A stretch of 64,000 bases of DNA from Candidatus Aminicenantota bacterium (GTDB lineage Bacteria > Acidobacteriota > Aminicenantia > Aminicenantales > UBA8522). The DNA lies in NCBI GenBank assembly GCA_017886205.1, contig JAFNEO010000043.1, forward strand, positions 1 through 64,000. The letters are read 5' to 3'. The position numbers and the translations under genes were made by a program. Of the stretch, positions 34,283 to 42,335 are shown piece by piece. Under the pieces are notes generated by a model. The model did no database searches, was not told the origin of the DNA, and saw only the letters and a list, made by a program, of their open reading frames with translations. The stretch's first letter is position 1, and each line of letters begins with the position of its first letter.

Positions 34283-35617
34283 ATGGACTACAAGGGATTA
34301 GCCGAACAGTTGGTCAAGAAGTGCCTGAAAAAAGGGGCCGACGCGGCCGAAGTTTATATCGAGAACGGCCGGAATCTGAGTATCGAGGTCCGCAAGGGCG
34401 AAGTCGAGACCGTGGAGGAAGCGGCCTCCTACGGCGCTGGGTTCAGGGTCTTCCTCAAGGGAAAGATGGCCTTCGCCAGCTCCAATGATCTCGGAGAAAG
34501 GCCGCTCGAGGATGCCATCGGCCGGGCCATCGAGTTCGCCAAGATCACCACACCAGACCCGAACAATGGGCTCCCCTACGACACTGGGATGACCGAAATC
34601 GCCGGTCTCTACGACCCCCGGATCGCCCAGATATCCATGGAGCAGAAGATCGACCTGGCCAAGAAAATAGAACAGCTGGCCATGAAAGATTCCCGGATCA
34701 CCAAGAGTGACGGGGCACGATACGGGGAGGGAGAGGGCGAAGTCATCATCGCCAATTCCAGCGGCCTGGCAAAGAGCTACCGGTCCTCGGCCTGCTCCCT
34801 GGGTGTTTCGGTGGTGGCGGAGAAGGGAGAGCAGAAATCGTCGGGCGGCGAATTCTGCGGCGCGCGTTCCTTCAAGGACCTCAAGCCGGCCGAAGAGGTG
34901 GCGGCCAAGGCGGCGCGGGATGCCTACGAGATGCTGGATCCCAGGCCGGTCAAGACACAGAAGGCGGCCGTCATCTTCCACTCGGACGTGGGTTACGCGC
35001 TTCTCGGGGGGATTCTCGGGGCGGTCAACGGAGAGCGGGTTCTTCAGGGGGCCAGCTTTCTGGGCAGGATGCTCGGCCAGAAGATCGGCTCGGAGCTGGT
35101 CACTTTGATAGACGACGGGACGCTCGAGAAGGGCGTGGCCAGCGAGCCCTTCGACGGCGAGGGGGTTTCGACCCAAAAGAGGCTCATCGTAGAAAAAGGC
35201 GTACTTAAAGGCTTCATGTACAATACGATCGTGGCCAAGCGGGCGGGAGTCCGGAGCACGGGAAACGCATCGCGGGGCGGGTTCACCAGCCTGCCGGGGA
35301 TCGGTCCCCACCAGTTCTACATGGCCGCCGGCCAAGCCAAGCCGGAGGACATCATCATGGCGACGAAGGTTGGCCTGCTGGTCAAGGAGGTGACCGGCTA
35401 CGGCATCAACCCCGTCAACGGCAACTTCAGCGGCGGGGCGTCCGGGTTCTGGGTCGAGGACGGGAAGATCGCCTTCCCGGTCAAGGGTTTGACCATCGCC
35501 GGGACGGCGGAGGAGATGCTAAACGGGATTGAAATGGTCGCCGACGATCTCGACCTGAGTCGGGCGAGAACCACCCCGACCTTCCGAATCCGGCTTCTCC
35601 AGATCGGGGGGGAATGA
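34283..35617 (+). CDS. TldE/PmbA-type protein (copy 1)
   Basis: The start at 34283 has GGAG six bases before it; ATG 34271 is a possible alternative. The 444-residue protein has the TldE pattern GADAAEVYIENGRNLSIEVRKGEVETVEEAASYG and GINPVNGNFSGGASGFWVEDG. It lacks the HExxxH zinc site, as TldE subunits do, and has no signal peptide. It should pair with the preceding TldD-type protein, possibly being carried out with it. Confidence 0.93.
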   Translation: MDYKGLAEQLVKKCLKKGADAAEVYIENGRNLSIEVRKGEVETVEEAASYGAGFRVFLKGKMAFASSNDLGERPLEDAIGRAIEFAKITTPDPNNGLPYDTGMTEIAGLYDPRIAQISMEQKIDLAKKIEQLAMKDSRITKSDGARYGEGEGEVIIANSSGLAKSYRSSACSLGVSVVAEKGEQKSSGGEFCGARSFKDLKPAEEVAAKAARDAYEMLDPRPVKTQKAAVIFHSDVGYALLGGILGAVNGERVLQGASFLGRMLGQKIGSELVTLIDDGTLEKGVASEPFDGEGVSTQKRLIVEKGVLKGFMYNTIVAKRAGVRSTGNASRGGFTSLPGIGPHQFYMAAGQAKPEDIIMATKVGLLVKEVTGYGINPVNGNFSGGASGFWVEDGKIAFPVKGLTIAGTAEEMLNGIEMVADDLDLSRARTTPTFRIRLLQIGGE

Positions 35618-35624
35618 GCCCTCT

Positions 35625-36200
35625 ATGGCCATGACAGCGAAGACTCTTCTTATTGTGACGCTCATCCTGGGACTTCTCGGATCGGGAGTGGCCGCATCTC
35701 AAGACCTGAGTTCTTATGAATCCTTGAAGACGCCGCGGCTCACGACGATGGCCCAGCAGAAGATGATCGTGGTCGAGGCCAAGGGCGATCCGAATGTCGT
35801 CGGCAAGGAGGCCTTTGGGCTCCTCTACAAGACCTTCTTCAGCCTGAAGGGTGTCCGCATGGCGGCTCCTAGGGCGCGCTGGCTGAACATAGCGACCGAC
35901 CCCAAGGATCAGTGGGTCGGACTCTATGGTCTTCCCATCCCCGATTCGATCTCCGAGTTGCCTGAGGGAACGCAGGGAGTACGCATCGAAGCCTGGGAAT
36001 ATGGAGAGGTGGCGGAGATCCTTCATATTGGCCCTTATGCTGAGGAGACTCCGACGATCGTGAAGCTTCACGAGTTCATTCGGGAGAGCGGCTACGAGAT
36101 CGCCGGTCCACACGAGGAAGAATACCTGAAGGGCCCGGGGATGGCCGCCAGCCCCTCGGACTACTGGACGGTCATCCGCTACTCGGTCAAGAAACGATAG
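35625..36200 (+). CDS. Exported GyrI-like (AraC effector-binding) domain protein
   Basis: The 191-residue protein has a signal peptide (about 1-24). The rest resembles a GyrI-like small-molecule-binding domain: QQKMIVVEAKGDPNVVGKEAFGLLYKT, then VRIEAWEYGEVAEILHIGPYAEE, and ESGYEIAGPHEEEYL. Such domains usually act in regulators in the cytoplasm, so an exported stand-alone copy may be a ligand-binding or hydrolase-type protein. It lies just after tldE and may be co-transcribed. Confidence 0.7.
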   Translation: MAMTAKTLLIVTLILGLLGSGVAASQDLSSYESLKTPRLTTMAQQKMIVVEAKGDPNVVGKEAFGLLYKTFFSLKGVRMAAPRARWLNIATDPKDQWVGLYGLPIPDSISELPEGTQGVRIEAWEYGEVAEILHIGPYAEETPTIVKLHEFIRESGYEIAGPHEEEYLKGPGMAASPSDYWTVIRYSVKKR

Positions 36201-36216
36201 TGCCCCTCAAAAGTAT

Positions 36217-36999
36217 CTATTTGCTCTTGGGCTCGTAGGAGAGGTTGGGGCGGTAGCGTCCGGTTTTTGACTCCGTTTTCTTGATCAGGGCTCGAGTCCG
36301 CTTCGACAGCACGGCGCCCTCCTCCCCCATCGCCTTCCAGAATTTCTCTTCAGCGATGGCGTAATCCGCCGCGCTCTTGCCATACTCCACCCAGACATAG
36401 ATGGGCATCTTCGTGCCCAGGTCGCCGGCCCAGGTGTGGAAGGGATCTTGGGCGTTCTTGGCCTTGCTGAGGGCGATCCATTGCTTGTTGATGGCCTCGA
36501 ATTCCCCCTCCTTGCCGGGGATCACTGAGACGAAATCCCAGGTATAATAGCCTCTCTCTTCCGGTTTCAGCCGTTCCTTCTCCGGGAGAAACGAGATATC
36601 CGGGCGGTAGTACCAGAACTGATAAACCCGTTCGATCTCGGCGGCTACGATGCGGCCGTGGAGCGCTTGCAGGTTTTCCGGTCCCATCTTCTGGCCCAAC
36701 TCTCCCCAGGCTTTAAGCCACAAGTCGGCGTCGGCATAGTTTTTTAGAGGATAGAGAATGTAGTAGTGGTTGTCGTCCGTGCTGTAAGAATTGAGAGGAA
36801 AAGGAAAGCCGTGCTTTTCCAGGTTGGCCAGGAGCTCCTTGATGGCCGCTTCATATTCGGCGACCCGGGAGGTGTCGACGAGAAAATCACCCACGAGATG
36901 GAGCTGAGGTTTTAGTTCTTGGGAAAGAGCCGCCGCGGGCAGGGCCCAGAGAAAAATGAAGATCCCCAGGATCGAGACGAGATTTTTTTGGGGTTTCAT
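36217..36999 (-). CDS. Exported protein of unknown function (260 aa)
   Basis: AAAGGAGGG lies before the ATG. A signal peptide (about 1-26, ending ALSQ) is followed by two similar halves. Each half contains a stretch like HLVGDFLVDTSRVAEYEAAIKELL or TWDFVSVIPGKEGEFEAINKQW, which suggests a duplicated dimeric alpha-beta-barrel (ferredoxin-like) fold. I do not recognise a named family. It is convergent with the GyrI-like gene. Confidence 0.65.
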   Translation of the reverse strand: MKPQKNLVSILGIFIFLWALPAAALSQELKPQLHLVGDFLVDTSRVAEYEAAIKELLANLEKHGFPFPLNSYSTDDNHYYILYPLKNYADADLWLKAWGELGQKMGPENLQALHGRIVAAEIERVYQFWYYRPDISFLPEKERLKPEERGYYTWDFVSVIPGKEGEFEAINKQWIALSKAKNAQDPFHTWAGDLGTKMPIYVWVEYGKSAADYAIAEEKFWKAMGEEGAVLSKRTRALIKKTESKTGRYRPNLSYEPKSK

Positions 37000-37059
37000 G
37001 AAGCCCTCCTTTTGTGAAGAGGATATCTCAATCGCCGGCCGGATATCAAGTCTCTCCGC

Positions 37060-37611
37060 CTAGCGGTAAACGAAAAAACCGAGGGCGGCTGAGCCGAGGA
37101 TAATTAGGGCGGGGTTGATCCTGGTCAGGGTAAGCACGACAAAGGCAGCGATGACGATGAGCACCTTGTCCCAGCCGCCGAGGAGGGCGCTGCTCCACCC
37201 GAGTTTTCTAGCCGAAAAAACGCTATAAGCCATGTCATAGGCAGTCCAGAGCAGGAGGCCGACCACAACCGGCCGCACCGCCTGGAGCATGGCCTTGACC
37301 GCCGGACTGTCTTTGATGCCGAAGAAATAGACGATCATCAGAAGCATCAGGAGTGTGGTCGGCAGCACGGTGCCGGCGACGGCGGCCACGGCGCCCGGGA
37401 TTCCGGCCAGCTTATAGCCGACGAAGGCCGAGACCTGCGGGGCGATCGGTCCCGGAAGGGCATTTCCCGCGGCCACGGCGTCGGCGAATTCGGCGGAGTT
37501 GACCCAGCCGGCTGCGGTTGTCTCCCGCTGCATCAGGGCCAGCGAAGCCGGCCCTCCTCCCCAGGAAAACAGCGCCACCCGGCTGAACAGGACGAAAATT
37601 TTAAGAAGCAT
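37060..37611 (-). CDS. Chromate transporter family protein, single-domain (CHR short form)
   Basis: The 183-residue protein has about five membrane spans and the CHR domain features: LFSWGGGPASLALMQRE, AVAAGNALPGPIAPQVSAFVGYKLAG and VLPTTLLMLL. Full-length ChrA has two such domains, and short forms are usually encoded as adjacent pairs. Here only one is found, between smpB and an unknown exported protein. It may act as a homodimer. Substrate could be chromate/sulfate or another anion. Confidence 0.85.
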   Translation of the reverse strand: MLLKIFVLFSRVALFSWGGGPASLALMQRETTAAGWVNSAEFADAVAAGNALPGPIAPQVSAFVGYKLAGIPGAVAAVAGTVLPTTLLMLLMIVYFFGIKDSPAVKAMLQAVRPVVVGLLLWTAYDMAYSVFSARKLGWSSALLGGWDKVLIVIAAFVVLTLTRINPALIILGSAALGFFVYR

Positions 37612-37644
37612 GACGGAGGCTCCTTCCAGAGGTTAGAACTTCTC

Positions 37645-38097
37645 CTACCGCAGCCGTTTCTTGAGTTCGGCCCGGACCTCGCGCTCCAGCTCCCGCTCCT
37701 TGATGGCCCGCTTCTTCTCGTAGATCCTCTTCCCTTTGGCCAGGGAAACCTCAACCTTGACCCTGCCCTTCTCGCTGAAGAGCACCTTGGTCGGGATAAG
37801 GGTGTAGCCCTTTTCCCGGATCTTCCCGATCAGCCGCTTGATCTCTTGGCGGTGGAGGAGGAGCTTCTTCTCCCGCAGCGGTTCGTGGTTGAAGATGTTG
37901 GCCTGCTCGTAGGGACTGATATTCATGTGGAGGAGAAAGACCTCGCCGTTCTTGATTTCGGCGTAGCTGTCCTTGAGGCTGACCCGGCCTTCGCGGATGG
38001 ACTTAACCTCGCTCCCGAGAAGGGCGATGCCCGCCTCCAGGCTCTCGATGATCTCGTAGTTGAAGTAGGCCTTCTTGTTCGAGGCGACGATCTTCAT
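37645..38097 (-). CDS. smpB: SsrA-binding protein SmpB
   Basis: SmpB carries tmRNA to stalled ribosomes. The 150-residue protein begins MKIVASNKKAYFNYEIIESLEAGI and includes LLGSEVKSIREGRVSLKDSYAEI, HMNISPYEQANIFNHEP and the basic tail GKRIYEKKRAIKERELEREV. The start overlaps the CNNM/CBS gene by four bases. No tmRNA gene was identified in the window. Confidence 0.96.
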   Translation of the reverse strand: MKIVASNKKAYFNYEIIESLEAGIALLGSEVKSIREGRVSLKDSYAEIKNGEVFLLHMNISPYEQANIFNHEPLREKKLLLHRQEIKRLIGKIREKGYTLIPTKVLFSEKGRVKVEVSLAKGKRIYEKKRAIKERELEREVRAELKKRLR

Positions 38098-39365
38098 GGC
38101 CGTTGTTTGAGCTCCGCCGGGCGAAGGGTGATGCGGACCAGGCTGATGTGGCGCTTGTTCATCTTCTCGACGACGTAATTATTCCCTTCGAACTCCAGGG
38201 CGTCCTTTTCATGGGGGATCTTCCCGAAGCGGAAGAGGAGAAACCCGGCCAGGGTGGTGAATTCGCCCGTCTGCGGGAGGCAGAGAGGCAGCCTCCGGCA
38301 GAGTTCCTTGATCGAGGCGTTGCCCTTGACGAGGTAGGCATTTTTTCCCTGGGTCTGGAACCACTCTTCGGCCTTCTCGTCGTACTCGTCCTGGATCTCG
38401 CCGACGATCTCCTCGATGATGTCCTCCAGAGTGACGATACCCTCCAGCGTCCCGAATTCGTCGACGACAAAGGCCAGGTGCATGGCCTTGTCCTGCATCT
38501 GGATGAGGACCTTCTCGATCGAGGCCGATTCCGGGACGAAAAAGGGAGGCCGCAGCACCTCTTTAATGCTAAATTCTTTTTTATTAATAAGATATGGAAT
38601 AATATCCTTGGTGTGGATGAGGCCCTCGATGTTGTCCATCCGGCCCCGGTAGACTGGGAGCCGCGAGTATTCGGTCGTCAGGACCGTCTCCATGATCTGG
38701 GAGAACGAGGCGCTGATTTCGACCGCCCGAAGCTCTGGCCGCGGGACCATTATCTCCTTGACCGGCCGCTCGCCGATGTCCAGCACTCCCCCGATCATCC
38801 GCCGGCGGAGCGAGGACATTCCCTTGACCCCCTTGGTCAGGAGCAGTTTGATCTCTTCTTCGTTCAGGGCGCTCGATTTGTGGCCGCGCTCGTCCTGGGG
38901 GGCTTTGAAAAGAAGCCTGGGGATGAAGGTGAAGGCTTTAACGAAGGGATAGGACAGGACGACGAACAGCCGGAGAGGATGAATAAGGATTCTCGAAACC
39001 TTCAAAGGGTAATAGGCGGCAAAGGTCTTGGGGTTGATCTCGCCGAATATCAGGATGAACAGGGTTGTGGCCAGCGTTGCCAGCAGCGCCGCTTTGTTCC
39101 GGTCCTCGGGCATGATGGACAGAAAAAAGAGAGTGGCCACCGAGGCGGCCGAGATATTGACGAGAGTGTTGCCGATGAGGAGGGTTGCCAGCAGCTGGTC
39201 GATCCGGGCGAGCATCCGCTTGATCAGCCGGGCCCTCCGGGAGCCCTTCTGTTCCATAAGGTCGAGGGTGTAGGGGTTCAAGGACAGCAGGGCGGTTTCG
39301 GAGGCGGAGAAAAAGGCGCTCAACAGCAGGAATATAAAGAACAACAGGATGGACGTCAGTATCAT
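38094..39365 (-). CDS. CNNM/CorC-type transporter with CBS domains
   Basis: The 423-residue protein has an N-terminal DUF21 (CNNM) membrane domain of about four spans (SAFFSASETALLSL start), two CBS domains (about 200-320; MVPRPELRAVEI and FVVDEFGTLEGIVTLEDIIEEIVGEI) and a C-terminal CorC/HlyC domain. Such proteins are linked to magnesium homeostasis and were formerly called hemolysins. The coding frame on the opposite strand is open for 483 codons but lacks any family pattern. Confidence 0.93.
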   Translation of the reverse strand: MILTSILLFFIFLLLSAFFSASETALLSLNPYTLDLMEQKGSRRARLIKRMLARIDQLLATLLIGNTLVNISAASVATLFFLSIMPEDRNKAALLATLATTLFILIFGEINPKTFAAYYPLKVSRILIHPLRLFVVLSYPFVKAFTFIPRLLFKAPQDERGHKSSALNEEEIKLLLTKGVKGMSSLRRRMIGGVLDIGERPVKEIMVPRPELRAVEISASFSQIMETVLTTEYSRLPVYRGRMDNIEGLIHTKDIIPYLINKKEFSIKEVLRPPFFVPESASIEKVLIQMQDKAMHLAFVVDEFGTLEGIVTLEDIIEEIVGEIQDEYDEKAEEWFQTQGKNAYLVKGNASIKELCRRLPLCLPQTGEFTTLAGFLLFRFGKIPHEKDALEFEGNNYVVEKMNKRHISLVRITLRPAELKQRP

Positions 39366-39373
39366 CGGAGAGA

Positions 39374-39892
39374 TCAGATCTCGACGTTCTGCTTGAGGCT
39401 CTTAAAGCAGAGGGTTAGGATATGGGCGATCCTCTGCTCAATCTCACGCAGGGAGAGTTCGGAGACCTCGGAGATCTCGGCGATGAGCAACTCTTTAACC
39501 TTCTCCAGCATCTTTTTCTCTCGGAACGAGAGGGTCTTGGTAAGGCTCAGATAATAAAGGCTTTTCAAGACGCAGGCCATGTCGAAGATCGTCCCGGAGC
39601 GCATCAGGTTGATATGCTCTTTGTACCTTCCCTTCCAGTCAGCGGAGACATCCACCTGGTGTTTCTTCAGGTATCGAAAGATCTCCTCGACGGCGTCCTC
39701 GGACATCAGCTTGCGGATTCCCATCTCTTCGGTGTTTCCGGACGGGACCAGGACGAGCGTCTTGTTGGACAGGATCCGGACTCGGTAAAAATTGAAATCT
39801 TCCCCGTAGAGGTGCTCCTGCTGGATGCCTTCGATGACGGCTAGGCCTTGATTGGGATAGATGATCCTATCCCCAATCTTGAATGAATCCAT
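39374..39892 (-). CDS. CarD-family transcription regulator
   Basis: CarD/CdnL proteins bind RNA polymerase beta and stabilise open promoter complexes, often at rRNA genes. The 172-residue protein begins FKIGDRIIYPNQGLAVIEGI, the RNAP-binding Tudor-like domain, and continues with the helical DNA-binding part (DWKGRYKEHINLMRSG, then SFREKKMLEKVKELL). There is no ribosome site. The -10 box lies seven bases from the ATG, so the mRNA is probably leaderless. Confidence 0.92.
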   Translation of the reverse strand: MDSFKIGDRIIYPNQGLAVIEGIQQEHLYGEDFNFYRVRILSNKTLVLVPSGNTEEMGIRKLMSEDAVEEIFRYLKKHQVDVSADWKGRYKEHINLMRSGTIFDMACVLKSLYYLSLTKTLSFREKKMLEKVKELLIAEISEVSELSLREIEQRIAHILTLCFKSLKQNVEI

Positions 39893-39899
39893 TGCTTAA

Positions 39900-39928
39900 A
39901 TTATAGCCGAATCCCCCCTGGGAGTCAA
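39900..39928 (-). promoter_or_regulatory. Sigma70-type promoter giving a leaderless carD transcript
   Basis: On the minus strand TTGACT (39928-39923) and perfect TATAAT (39905-39900) are separated by 17 bases. Seven bases separate the -10 from the A of ATG at 39892, so transcription should begin at or next to the start codon. Confidence 0.75.
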
Positions 39929-39935
39929 CTTCATC

Positions 39936-39964
39936 TTGACAGACGGTCGGCGCTCGATTAAGAT
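39936..39964 (+). promoter_or_regulatory. Sigma70-type promoter for rpmH operon
   Basis: Perfect TTGACA (39936-39941), a 17-base spacer and TAAGAT (39959-39964) lie 25 bases before rpmH. The -35 boxes of this promoter and of the divergent carD promoter are only seven bases apart. Confidence 0.75.
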
Positions 39965-39989
39965 TGTTCTCCTGAAGTGAGCTGAAGCC

Positions 39990-40124
39990 ATGAAGCCAAC
40001 GTTTAAGCCCAACGTTAGAAGGCGAAAGAAGACCCACGGTTTTCGCGTCCGGATGAAAACCAAGGGCGGCCAGAAGGTTATCAAGAGCCGCCGGCAGAAG
40101 GGCAGAAAAAGACTTGCCGTTTGA
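39990..40124 (+). CDS. rpmH: 50S ribosomal protein bL34
   Basis: The 44-residue product begins [20 protein letters not shown] and continues [20 protein letters not shown], the full bL34 signature. TGAAGTGAGC lies upstream, with no strong ribosome site. The stop TGA shares its last base with the ATG of rnpA. rpmH-rnpA-yidD-yidC-jag-mnmE-mnmG is a conserved origin-proximal order. Confidence 0.97.
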   Translation: MKPTFKPNVRRRKKTHGFRVRMKTKGGQKVIKSRRQKGRKRLAV

Positions 40125-40480
40125 TGGCGGAAAGCCTTGCTCCTCGAGAGAGGATCAGAAAGAAGAAAGATTTTTTAGTCCTCTATAAAAAAGGTTACCG
40201 ATACAAGAGCAAGTATTTCAACCTCATCGGCCTCTCTAATGCCTTGACTTATTCCCGCGTGGGCGTTGTCGCCTCCAGGAAGGTCGGGAATGCCATCGCC
40301 CGGAATAGAGCCAAACGCTGGATGAGAGAGCTGTTCCGGAGGAACAAGGATTTGATCGAATGTCCTGTCGACCTTCTCATCGTGGCCTCGCCGGCCATGA
40401 AGGAGGCCACTTGGACGGAGATGAAGGAGAGTTATCTCCAGGCCGTCGGGAAGTTCCTCGAGAAAAAGAGGGTGCGATGA
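40124..40480 (+). CDS. rnpA: Ribonuclease P protein component
   Basis: RnpA helps the RNase P RNA mature tRNA 5' ends. The 118-residue protein has RIRKKKDFLVLYKKGYRYKSKYFNLIGL and the RNR-type motif KVGNAIARNRAKRWMRELFR. Start ATG overlaps the rpmH stop by one base (TGATG); the TTG three bases earlier is less likely. The stop overlaps yidD. Confidence 0.95.
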   Translation: MAESLAPRERIRKKKDFLVLYKKGYRYKSKYFNLIGLSNALTYSRVGVVASRKVGNAIARNRAKRWMRELFRRNKDLIECPVDLLIVASPAMKEATWTEMKESYLQAVGKFLEKKRVR

Positions 40481-40686
40481 AACAGACGGCGTTGCTGGCC
40501 ATCCGGCTGTACCAGCTGGTCCTCTCGCCATTGTTCGGCGGGCAGTGCCGGTTTCACCCCAGCTGTTCGGCCTACACGCGGGAGGCAATCGACAAATACG
40601 GCCTGCTCAAGGGCATTTCGCTCGGCGGCAGACGGCTCCTTAGGTGTCATCCCTTCCACCCGGGCGGAGTCGATCACGTTCCCTAA
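40477..40686 (+). CDS. yidD: Membrane protein insertion efficiency factor YidD
   Basis: The 69-residue protein has the family pattern IRLYQLVLSPLFGGQCRFHPSCSAY, followed by GGRRLLRCHPFHPGG with three conserved Cys. The start (ATGA) overlaps the rnpA stop by four bases. It sits before yidC as usual. Confidence 0.95.
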   Translation: MKQTALLAIRLYQLVLSPLFGGQCRFHPSCSAYTREAIDKYGLLKGISLGGRRLLRCHPFHPGGVDHVP

Positions 40687-40697
40687 GAGGTCTGATT

Positions 40698-42335
40698 ATG
40701 GAAAAAAGACTGATCCTGGCTATCGTCCTTTCTTTCCTGGTCCTGGCGCTCTACCAGATGGTCTTCCTGAAAAAAAAGCCCCAAACGGAGCCGCTGGACC
40801 AGACGCAGGTCCCGGTCCAGGCGGCAGTTTCTGAACCTAAGCCCGCCGAATCGCCGGCCCCGCCGGAGACCCCTCCGGCAGCGGCGCAGGCCTATGAGGA
40901 AGCCAAAGCCCAGGCGGAGGCTCAAGTCCTCGTCGACACATCGCTCTACCAGGCCGTCTGGAGCAATCGGGGGGCATCACTCCGGAGCTGGAAGCTGAAG
41001 ACGCACCTGGACGAGAACAAGGACGGGCTGGAGCTCGTTTCCCGGGGCGCGGCCGAGGTCGCGAAGTTCCCATTTTTCCTGGAGACCCAGGACGCCGAGC
41101 TGGACAAAACGGCCAACGGGGGCCTGTTCCTTCCCTCGGTCGCCCGCCTCGACCTCAGAGACGGCCAGACGGGAGAGCTCAAATTCTACTATTCCGATGG
41201 GAATAGTGTAAAAATAGAGAAAGCCTTTATTTTCACCGGTGGCGCCTACGACTTCGATGTCCGGATCAGCGTCTGGAAGGACGGCCGCAAGGTCGAGCCC
41301 CGGGTCATCTGGGGTCCGGGGATCGGCAATCCGGTCGTCACCTCAAAGAGGCAGCAGTTCGGCGTCGGGAGCGGCGTGGCCGTCCTCGCGGCCAACCGAG
41401 TGTACCGGGTCAACGATAGAAAATACAGGCCCGAAGCCAGCGCTTTCAACTTTGCCAACTGGGCCGCCTATGAAGATAATTACATGGCCGCCCTCTTCAT
41501 CACCCCGCCACAGCAGGGAACGGCCCAATTCCTGAGAGTGCCCAGAGACGAAAGGATCGCGGATTTCTTTCTCTCCGTGAGCGTCCCGCAAAAGGCCTAT
41601 ATCGGGCCAAAGGACTTCGATCGGCTTCGCGCCTTCGGTCACGAGGCCAAGAAGATTATCAATTTCGGCTTTTTCGGGTCGATCGCCGAGATCCTTCTCA
41701 TCTCGATCAAGTTTATCCATCGATATATCCCCAACTGGGGTTTTGCCATCATCATCCTGACCTTCCTCATCAAAATCGTTTTCTTCCCGCTGACCTACAG
41801 CAGCACCAAGTCGATGGCCAAGATGCAGGAACTTCAACCGAAGATCAAAGCTCTCCGGGCCAAATACAAGAAGGCCAAGCAGGACATCAACCAGCGCCGC
41901 CAGATGAACGAGGAGATGATGAAGCTCTACAAGGAGCATGGCATCAACCCGGCCGGGGGATGCCTGCCCATGCTGGTCCAGATCCCCGTCTTCTGGGGGT
42001 TTTTCCGGATGGTGGTGGTGGCCATGGAATTTCGGCAGAGCCCGTTTATCCTCTGGATCAAGGACCTGTCCGTACACGATCCCTATTATGTGACACCGAT
42101 CTTGATGGGCGCCACCCAGTTCATCAGTCAGAAGATGATGCCGACGTCGGCCGACCCCTCCACGTCCAGGATGATGCTCATCATGCCCGTCGTGATGACC
42201 GTCTTCTTCATGAATTTCCAGAGCGGCCTGGTCCTCTACTGGCTGACCAACAATTGCCTCCAGATCGGCCAGCAGTACATCATGAACCGGATGATGGCCA
42301 AGCAAAAGAGAGAATCTCATGGAAAACGAAAATAG
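40698..42335 (+). CDS. yidC: Membrane protein insertase YidC
   Basis: The start at 40698 follows AAGAGG and gives an N-terminal span KRLILAIVLSFLVLALYQ. The 545-residue protein has the Gram-negative form: a Pro/Ala-rich linker (about 30-80), a large periplasmic P1 domain (about 85-330) and the conserved membrane core (WGFAIIILTFLIKIVFFPLTY, MKLYKEHGINPAGGCLPMLVQIP, then YWLTNNCLQIGQQ). YidC inserts membrane proteins alone or with Sec. Its last 17 bases overlap jag. Confidence 0.97.
   Translation: MEKRLILAIVLSFLVLALYQMVFLKKKPQTEPLDQTQVPVQAAVSEPKPAESPAPPETPPAAAQAYEEAKAQAEAQVLVDTSLYQAVWSNRGASLRSWKLKTHLDENKDGLELVSRGAAEVAKFPFFLETQDAELDKTANGGLFLPSVARLDLRDGQTGELKFYYSDGNSVKIEKAFIFTGGAYDFDVRISVWKDGRKVEPRVIWGPGIGNPVVTSKRQQFGVGSGVAVLAANRVYRVNDRKYRPEASAFNFANWAAYEDNYMAALFITPPQQGTAQFLRVPRDERIADFFLSVSVPQKAYIGPKDFDRLRAFGHEAKKIINFGFFGSIAEILLISIKFIHRYIPNWGFAIIILTFLIKIVFFPLTYSSTKSMAKMQELQPKIKALRAKYKKAKQDINQRRQMNEEMMKLYKEHGINPAGGCLPMLVQIPVFWGFFRMVVVAMEFRQSPFILWIKDLSVHDPYYVTPILMGATQFISQKMMPTSADPSTSRMMLIMPVVMTVFFMNFQSGLVLYWLTNNCLQIGQQYIMNRMMAKQKRESHGKRK

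Noticed and set aside
38103-39554. Open frame of 483 codons opposite the CNNM/CBS gene
   Set aside because: It lacks any family pattern; the minus-strand protein shows clear CNNM and CBS motifs, and high GC explains the antisense openness.
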